A stretch of 64,000 bases of DNA, taken from the NCBI GenBank assembly GCA_039815145.1, contig JBCBZW010000011.1, positions 17,962 through 81,961 on the forward strand, given 5' to 3'. The notes below the pieces were generated by a model that was given only the letters and a program-made list of their open reading frames with translations, was not told the origin of the DNA and ran no database searches. The position numbers and the translations under genes are program-made. Source of the stretch: Pseudomonadota bacterium (GTDB lineage: Bacteria; Pseudomonadota; Gammaproteobacteria; Steroidobacterales; JBCBZW01). Below are positions 59,996 through 64,000 of this stretch, one piece after another; position 1 is the first letter of the stretch; the number at the start of each line of letters is the position of its first letter.

Positions 59996-60595
59996 TCAGC
60001 TCTCGGCGTCGCGCCGCGGTCGGCGTAGGAGTACGTAGACCGCGCCGGTGCCGCCGTCTTCGGTTGGCGCCGAGACGAAGGCGAGGACGTTGGGCTGCTC
60101 GCGCAGCCAGGCGTTGACGAGGGTCTTGAGCACGGGCCCACGATCGCCGCTTCCGATCCCCTTGCCGTGTACCACTTTAATGCAACGCGCCCGTTCCTCG
60201 CGCGCCTCCGCCATGAAGTCGCTCAGCACTTTCGTGGCCCGGGCGGTGGTGAGGCCGTGCAGATCGACGCCTCCCTCCACCCGATACTGACCTCGCCGCA
60301 GCTGTCGCAAGGTGGAGGTGGCGACACCGGGGGCACGGTACTCGAGGGGCTCGCCCCGTCCCACCCTCGGAAGGTTCTGCGCGGCGAACGCGTCGGCCAT
60401 GGCGCTTGGGGTGGGCGTTCGATCCGCCGCCGAGGGTGCGTCGGACGGTCGCGGCCGCGGACGCACAGGATCGCGCGCGCGCATGAGCACGTCGGGTGGA
60501 TCCTCCGCCTCCAGCCGGCGCACATCGCGCATCGCTTCGCGAAACAGGCGCTGCGCCTCCTGCTGCTGTTCGTCAGCGTCGTCGCCGCCGGCCAT
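59996..60595 (-). CDS. SMR-domain protein (Smr/MutS2-type nuclease domain)
   Basis: About 199 residues: a charged Gln/Arg-rich N-terminal part (EQQQEAQRLFREAMRDVRRL) and a C-terminal SMR domain with VDLHGLTTARATKVLSDFM and KVVHGKGIGSGDRGPVLKTL. The HGL and HGKG motifs are the signature of Smr endonucleases; in E. coli SmrB cuts mRNA at collided ribosomes, and YdaL/SmrA is a DNA nickase. Which one this matches cannot be settled by eye. ATG 60595 with GAGGA 5 bases upstream. It runs against its neighbours. Confidence 0.9.
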   Translation of the reverse strand: MAGGDDADEQQQEAQRLFREAMRDVRRLEAEDPPDVLMRARDPVRPRPRPSDAPSAADRTPTPSAMADAFAAQNLPRVGRGEPLEYRAPGVATSTLRQLRRGQYRVEGGVDLHGLTTARATKVLSDFMAEAREERARCIKVVHGKGIGSGDRGPVLKTLVNAWLREQPNVLAFVSAPTEDGGTGAVYVLLRRPRRDAES

Positions 60596-60722
60596 GGGTC
60601 CTCGCTGTTGTTGCCGATCGAGTGTTGAATGCGGGCGTGGGGACCCGCTCGATCCAGTATAGTAGCGCTTGGGCCCGCAAGGCCGCCGCGGCACGCCGCA
60701 CCACATGAGACTATGCAACTGC

Positions 60723-61481
60723 ATGAAGGTCCTGATCAGTAACGACGATGGTTATCGCGCGCCGGGCATCCGCGCCTTGCGCGATGCGATCGCGCCGCTT
60801 GTCGAGCAGACGGTGATCGTCGCGCCCGACCGCAATCGCAGCGGCGCCAGCAACTCGCTCACCTTGGAGCAACCCATCCGCGTCTGGAAGGATGCGGAGG
60901 ACGTCTACTTCACCAACGGCACGCCGACCGATTGTGTGCACCTCGCCGTGACCGGGGGGCTGTTCGACTTCGAGCCGGACATGGTGATCTCCGGCATCAA
61001 TCATGGACCTAATCTCGGCGATGACGTGTTGTACTCGGGCACTGTCGCCGCCGCGATGGAGGGGCGCTTTCTCGGCTTGCCCGCCATCGCGATGTCCTCG
61101 AGCTCGCCGCGCAGTCGCTTCATGCCAACGGGCGCCCATGTGGCGGCCGAGCTGGTGCGGCGCCTGATCGACGACCCCTTGCCCGCAGACACGATCCTGA
61201 ACGTCAACGTGCCCGCGGTCGCCGTCGAGGAGCTTCGCGGCTATCGCAGCACGCGCCTCGGCCATCGACACAAGGCGGAGCCGGCGATCGCATCGACCGA
61301 TCCACGCGGTGCACGGATCTATTGGGTAGGACCCGCCGGCGAGGAGCAGGACGCGGGGGAGGGGACGGACTTTCACGCCCTCACCGAACACTGCGTGTCC
61401 ATCACCCCCTTGCAGGTCGATCTCACGCGCCATTCGGCGTTGCCGAGCCTCGCTGGCTGGGTGTCGGAGTTGGGCGCATGA
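60723..61481 (+). CDS. surE: 5'/3'-nucleotidase SurE
   Basis: Metal-dependent phosphatase acting on nucleoside monophosphates, linked to stress survival. About 252 residues: [19 protein letters not shown] (metal-binding Asp pair), [50 protein letters not shown] and [20 protein letters not shown] 60723 is the normal start; upstream in-frame codons add an unrelated leader. Overlaps pcm by ATGA. Confidence 0.96.
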   Translation: MKVLISNDDGYRAPGIRALRDAIAPLVEQTVIVAPDRNRSGASNSLTLEQPIRVWKDAEDVYFTNGTPTDCVHLAVTGGLFDFEPDMVISGINHGPNLGDDVLYSGTVAAAMEGRFLGLPAIAMSSSSPRSRFMPTGAHVAAELVRRLIDDPLPADTILNVNVPAVAVEELRGYRSTRLGHRHKAEPAIASTDPRGARIYWVGPAGEEQDAGEGTDFHALTEHCVSITPLQVDLTRHSALPSLAGWVSELGA

Positions 61482-62149
61482 GGGGCGGGGACGGATACTC
61501 GTCGGGCATCGGCATGACCTCGGCGCGTACGCGTGAGCGACTGGTCATGCGCTTGGCGGAGCAGGGCATCACGGATACGGCCGTGCTCGATCGGATGCGA
61601 GAGGTGCCTCGCCATCTGTTCGTTGACGAGGCCCTCGCCAGTCGCGCCTACGAGGACAGCTCCCTGCCCATCGGCCATGGCCAAACCATCTCCCAGCCCT
61701 GGGTGGTGGCGCGGATGACCGAAGCGATTCTGGCAACGACGCCCAAGCCCGCAAAGGTGCTCGAGATCGGTACCGGTTGCGGCTACCAGACCGCGGTGCT
61801 GGCAGGTCTCGTGCGCATGGTCTACAGCGTCGAGCGCTTGGCCCCGCTTTACGAGCGTGCTCGCGAGCAGCTGCGCGCCCTGAAACTCTCGAACGTGCAC
61901 CTGCGCCACGGCGACGGCTGGCAGGGCTGGACCACCTACGCCCCTTACGACGCGATCCTCTGCACGGCGGCGCCGGCACGGGTGCCGGCGATGCTCGAGT
62001 CCCAGCTCGCCGAAGGCGGTCGCCTGGTCATCCCCGTCGGCGGACGTCGGGCGCAGCAGCTCCTGTGCATTCGCCGCCAGGGCGATCACTTCGAGCAGGA
62101 GGTGTTGGACCCGGTGGTGTTCGTGCCCTTGGTCGAGGGCCGCGCTTGA
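61478..62149 (+). CDS. pcm: Protein-L-isoaspartate O-methyltransferase
   Basis: Repairs isoaspartyl residues in aged proteins using SAM. About 223 residues: [40 protein letters not shown] (substrate-binding motif) and [19 protein letters not shown] (SAM motif I). ATG 61478 is coupled to the surE stop; ATG 61514 would give a shorter N-terminus closer to E. coli Pcm. The surE-pcm pair is standard. Confidence 0.95.
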   Translation: MRGGDGYSSGIGMTSARTRERLVMRLAEQGITDTAVLDRMREVPRHLFVDEALASRAYEDSSLPIGHGQTISQPWVVARMTEAILATTPKPAKVLEIGTGCGYQTAVLAGLVRMVYSVERLAPLYERAREQLRALKLSNVHLRHGDGWQGWTTYAPYDAILCTAAPARVPAMLESQLAEGGRLVIPVGGRRAQQLLCIRRQGDHFEQEVLDPVVFVPLVEGRA

Positions 62150-62742
62150 GCGGCGAGGGCGGCTGGTTCAGTGCCCTGTACAGCTGGGTGATGGGCCGGG
62201 CCGGCACGCCGCAGGCCACCTGGTACCTCGGCGGCTTGAGCTTCGCCGAGTCGTCCTTCTTCCCCATCCCGCCAGACGTCATGCTGATCCCGATGACCCT
62301 GGCGCGCCCGACGCGGGCTTGGTTTCTGGCCGCGATCACCACCGCCACGTCGGTGGCCGGCGGCTTGTTCGGCTACCTGATCGGCGTGCTCGCCATCGAG
62401 AGCATTACGCCGTTCCTCGAGCGTGCTGGATACGTCGACGCCTACGAGCTCGCTCGTAGCTGGTTCGACCGATGGGGTTTGTTAGCCGTATTGGCAGCGG
62501 GGTTCTCGCCGATCCCGTACAAGGTGTTCACCATTGCCGCGGGCGCCCTCGGTATGTTCCTGCCGGGCTTCGTGCTGATGTCATTGCTCGGGCGCGGAGC
62601 ACGCTTCTTCCTGGTGGCCGGGTTGATGAAGGCGGGCGGTCCCGCTATGGAGGCCGCCGTACGCCGTCACGTGGAGTGGCTGGGGTGGGCCCTGGTGCTC
62701 GTCATCGCCGTGCTGATCGTGGCGCTCACCATCGGGCACTGA
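62146..62742 (+). CDS. YqaA-type DedA-family membrane protein
   Basis: Inner-membrane protein of the SNARE-associated/DedA superfamily, about 198 residues with four or five hydrophobic helices. Diagnostic stretches are [60 protein letters not shown] and [16 protein letters not shown]. DedA proteins take part in membrane lipid handling and proton-motive-force homeostasis; the exact role of YqaA is unknown. Start is TTG 62146 overlapping the pcm stop (TTGA); GTG 62188 or ATG 62191 are alternatives. The same gene sits between pcm and nlpD in Pseudomonas and Xanthomonas relatives. Confidence 0.88.
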   Translation: MSGEGGWFSALYSWVMGRAGTPQATWYLGGLSFAESSFFPIPPDVMLIPMTLARPTRAWFLAAITTATSVAGGLFGYLIGVLAIESITPFLERAGYVDAYELARSWFDRWGLLAVLAAGFSPIPYKVFTIAAGALGMFLPGFVLMSLLGRGARFFLVAGLMKAGGPAMEAAVRRHVEWLGWALVLVIAVLIVALTIGH

Positions 62743-62745
62743 GCG

Positions 62746-63594
62746 ATGCGGGCCGGGCGCGTCAGTGACCGGGTGAAGCTGCCTCCGCGGCGTGTGGGCG
62801 TCGCCCTGGCCGCCTGGGCGACGCTGCTGCTACTCAACGCGTGCGTGATCGTGACCCAGGACGACACGCCCTACCAGCCCGCTAAACCCACGCACTACAC
62901 GGTGTTGCCCGGCGACACGCTCTACTCGATCGCCTTTCGCTTGAAGCTCGACTGGCGTGACCTCGCCCGTTGGAACGGCCTCGACAACCCCTCCCTGATT
63001 CACCCTGGTCAGCGCCTGGTGCTGAGCGAGCCGTCAGGTGCCAAGCGGCGCAGCAAGTCGACGCGAGTCGCCCGTGGCACTCCCCCGTCCACCTCCAGCA
63101 GGTCGCCGACGCCTAAGCCATCGACTAAGCCACCCAAGGGCACCGCGGCGACGCCAGCACCTACGTCACCGCCGAAGCGTACGCCGGCGCCAACCAACTC
63201 TGTGGCGTCCTCCTTGAGCTGGCGCTGGCCCGCCAGTGGCCCCCTGGTGGCCACCTTCAGCGACCCCGCCGAGGCGGGACGCGGTATCGACGTCGGTGGC
63301 AAGAAGGGAGACGGCGTACGCGCCGCCGCGAGCGGCCGAGTGGTGTACACGGGCAGTGGCCTGCGCTATTACGGCAACCTGGTGATCATCAAGCACGACG
63401 ATACCTTCTTGAGCGCCTACGGCTACAACGACGCGCTCCTCGTCTCCCAGGGGGATGACGTGCGGGCAGGGCAGCGCATCGCTCGCATGGGCCTCGGTCC
63501 TGGGCAGCAGCCCCGCCTGCACTTCGAGATCCGCGTCAACGGCAAGCCCGTCGATCCTCTGCGCTACCTGCCGGCCCGCGATCGCGGTCGTTGA
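62746..63594 (+). CDS. nlpD: LysM/LytM lipoprotein NlpD (amidase activator)
   Basis: Lipoprotein that activates the septal amidase AmiC. 282 residues: signal with lipobox LLLNAC, LysM peptidoglycan-binding domain (HYTVLPGDTLYSIAFRLKLD, WNGLDNPSLIHPGQRLVL), a Pro/Thr/Ser/Lys-rich linker of about 60 residues, and a LytM (M23) domain. The zinc ligands of active M23 enzymes are not in place: GRGIDVGG lacks the His before GID and SAYGYNDALL lacks the usual His. It is therefore a non-catalytic activator, as expected for NlpD. Confidence 0.93.
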   Translation: MRAGRVSDRVKLPPRRVGVALAAWATLLLLNACVIVTQDDTPYQPAKPTHYTVLPGDTLYSIAFRLKLDWRDLARWNGLDNPSLIHPGQRLVLSEPSGAKRRSKSTRVARGTPPSTSSRSPTPKPSTKPPKGTAATPAPTSPPKRTPAPTNSVASSLSWRWPASGPLVATFSDPAEAGRGIDVGGKKGDGVRAAASGRVVYTGSGLRYYGNLVIIKHDDTFLSAYGYNDALLVSQGDDVRAGQRIARMGLGPGQQPRLHFEIRVNGKPVDPLRYLPARDRGR

Positions 63595-63618
63595 CCCCCG
63601 CGTTCGTGCCGCGATCGC
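63578..63618. terminator. Inverted repeat between nlpD and the converging gene
   Basis: GCGATCGCGG (63578-63587) and CCGCGATCGC (63609-63618) are perfect 10-base inverted arms, 21 bases apart, spanning the nlpD stop and reaching the stop of the opposite gene. Each arm contains the self-complementary GCGATCGC. Likely a two-way terminator, but without T-runs. Confidence 0.4.
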
Positions 63619-63987
63619 CTACAGGATCAGCGCCGCCGCCACCCGGCGCCCGTCCACCACCAGCACGTTGTAGGTGCGGCAGGCCGCCGAGGTGCCCATG
63701 ACTTCGAGGCCGATGCCGAGCTCGGCGAGGTCGGCGATGAGCAGCGCCGGCGGGAACGCTTGGGTCGGACCGGTGCCGAGCACGACGATGTCGGGCTGCC
63801 AGGCCAGCAACGGCTTCAGCGCCTTCAGATCGAGCGTCTCCACGGGCGGGGCATCCCAAGGGCATACGAGCTCGTTGGGACTCATCAGCACGGGCGTATC
63901 CACCTCGCGATCCGCAAGGCGCAGTTGGCCCGGTCGGTAGGCGCGGACCAGGTGTACGCCTGCCTCCGTATGCAGGGTCAGTTTCAC
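63619..63987 (-). CDS. Mth938-like domain protein (DUF498)
   Basis: 122 residues of the small Mth938/Xth938 alpha-beta fold, the family that includes human NDUFAF3. Typical stretches are VRAYRPGQLRLADREVDTPV, IVVLGTGPTQAFPPALLIAD, and GIGLEVMGTSAACRTYNVLV. The bacterial role is unknown; in mitochondria NDUFAF3 helps assemble complex I. The start is GTG 63987, with GGAG upstream, so the gene is complete although it touches the window edge. In many gammaproteobacteria rpoS would stand at this place. Confidence 0.9.
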   Translation of the reverse strand: MKLTLHTEAGVHLVRAYRPGQLRLADREVDTPVLMSPNELVCPWDAPPVETLDLKALKPLLAWQPDIVVLGTGPTQAFPPALLIADLAELGIGLEVMGTSAACRTYNVLVVDGRRVAAALIL

Positions 63988-64000
63988 GCGATCTCCTCGA

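Noticed and set aside
63278..63435. nlpD as an active LytM endopeptidase
   Set aside because: The His residues that bind zinc in active M23 enzymes are missing, so an enzyme call is not supported.

Overview
This is a stretch of high-GC bacterial chromosome, almost fully coding, in which no gene-free gap is longer than about 270 bases. The gene order map<->rpsB-tsf-pyrH-frr-uppS-cdsA-rseP-bamA-skp-lpxD-fabZ-lpxA-lpxB-rnhB-dnaE-accA-tilS-pyrG-kdsA-eno-ftsB-truD-surE-pcm-yqaA-nlpD, together with map-glnD-dapC-dapD-dapE, phoBR/pst and yoaA-tsaB, is the classical gammaproteobacterial arrangement. Complete lipid A and Bam outer-membrane genes confirm a Gram-negative envelope. The source is best described as a high-GC gammaproteobacterium; I cannot name the genus. 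No tRNA, rRNA, insertion sequence, integrase or CRISPR array was seen.

Layout. (1) 1-6.7 kb: partial proS, a family 4 uracil-DNA glycosylase with rimI, then a minus-strand operon galE - acyl-CoA ligase - PLP decarboxylase whose last two members are the exosortase A (PEP-CTERM) associated types. (2) 7.0-15.5 kb: a more accessory part. It holds a Gly-tract lipoprotein with an HExxH zinc motif and a small secreted partner, a YbdK-like ligase - ZntB-like transporter - dusA operon, a methyltransferase, a nucleotidyl cyclase-FHA fusion, a small DUF6489-like protein and a phasin-like protein. (3) 15.6-26.1 kb: yoaA-tsaB, then a phosphate block phoB-phoR-phoU-pstS-pstC-pstA-pstB. (4) 26.1-32.9 kb, minus strand: dapE, dapD, dapC, glnD, map, for lysine/peptidoglycan precursor synthesis, nitrogen signalling and N-terminal Met removal. 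(5) 33.1-53.9 kb: translation factors, UMP kinase, undecaprenyl-PP and CDP-diacylglycerol synthesis, outer-membrane assembly, lipid A, a PPK2 inserted on the opposite strand, then rnhB, dnaE, accA and tilS. (6) 54-64 kb: pyrG, kdsA, eno, ftsB, truD, an ECI-like isomerase, an SMR protein, surE, pcm, yqaA, nlpD and a Mth938-like protein.

Most unusual point: in this well-conserved order the three MEP isoprenoid genes expected here are absent from both of their usual places. There is no dxr between cdsA and rseP, and no ispD or ispF between ftsB and truD/surE. uppS is present, so the cell still needs isoprenyl diphosphates. The simplest reading is that the MEP pathway was replaced, for example by mevalonate, or that its genes moved. 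Other oddities are a cyclase with His at the usual Asn position, CdsA with Lys-His in its Lys-Asp signature, a long RG/Ala-Pro tail on ribosomal protein S2, a metal-type KdsA, tilS without a good start codon, and no rpoS directly after nlpD.

Many genes are joined by 4-base stop/start overlaps (ATGA, GTGA, TTGA), and GTG/TTG starts are common. Long open frames antisense to real genes are a by-product of the GC content and were left out.
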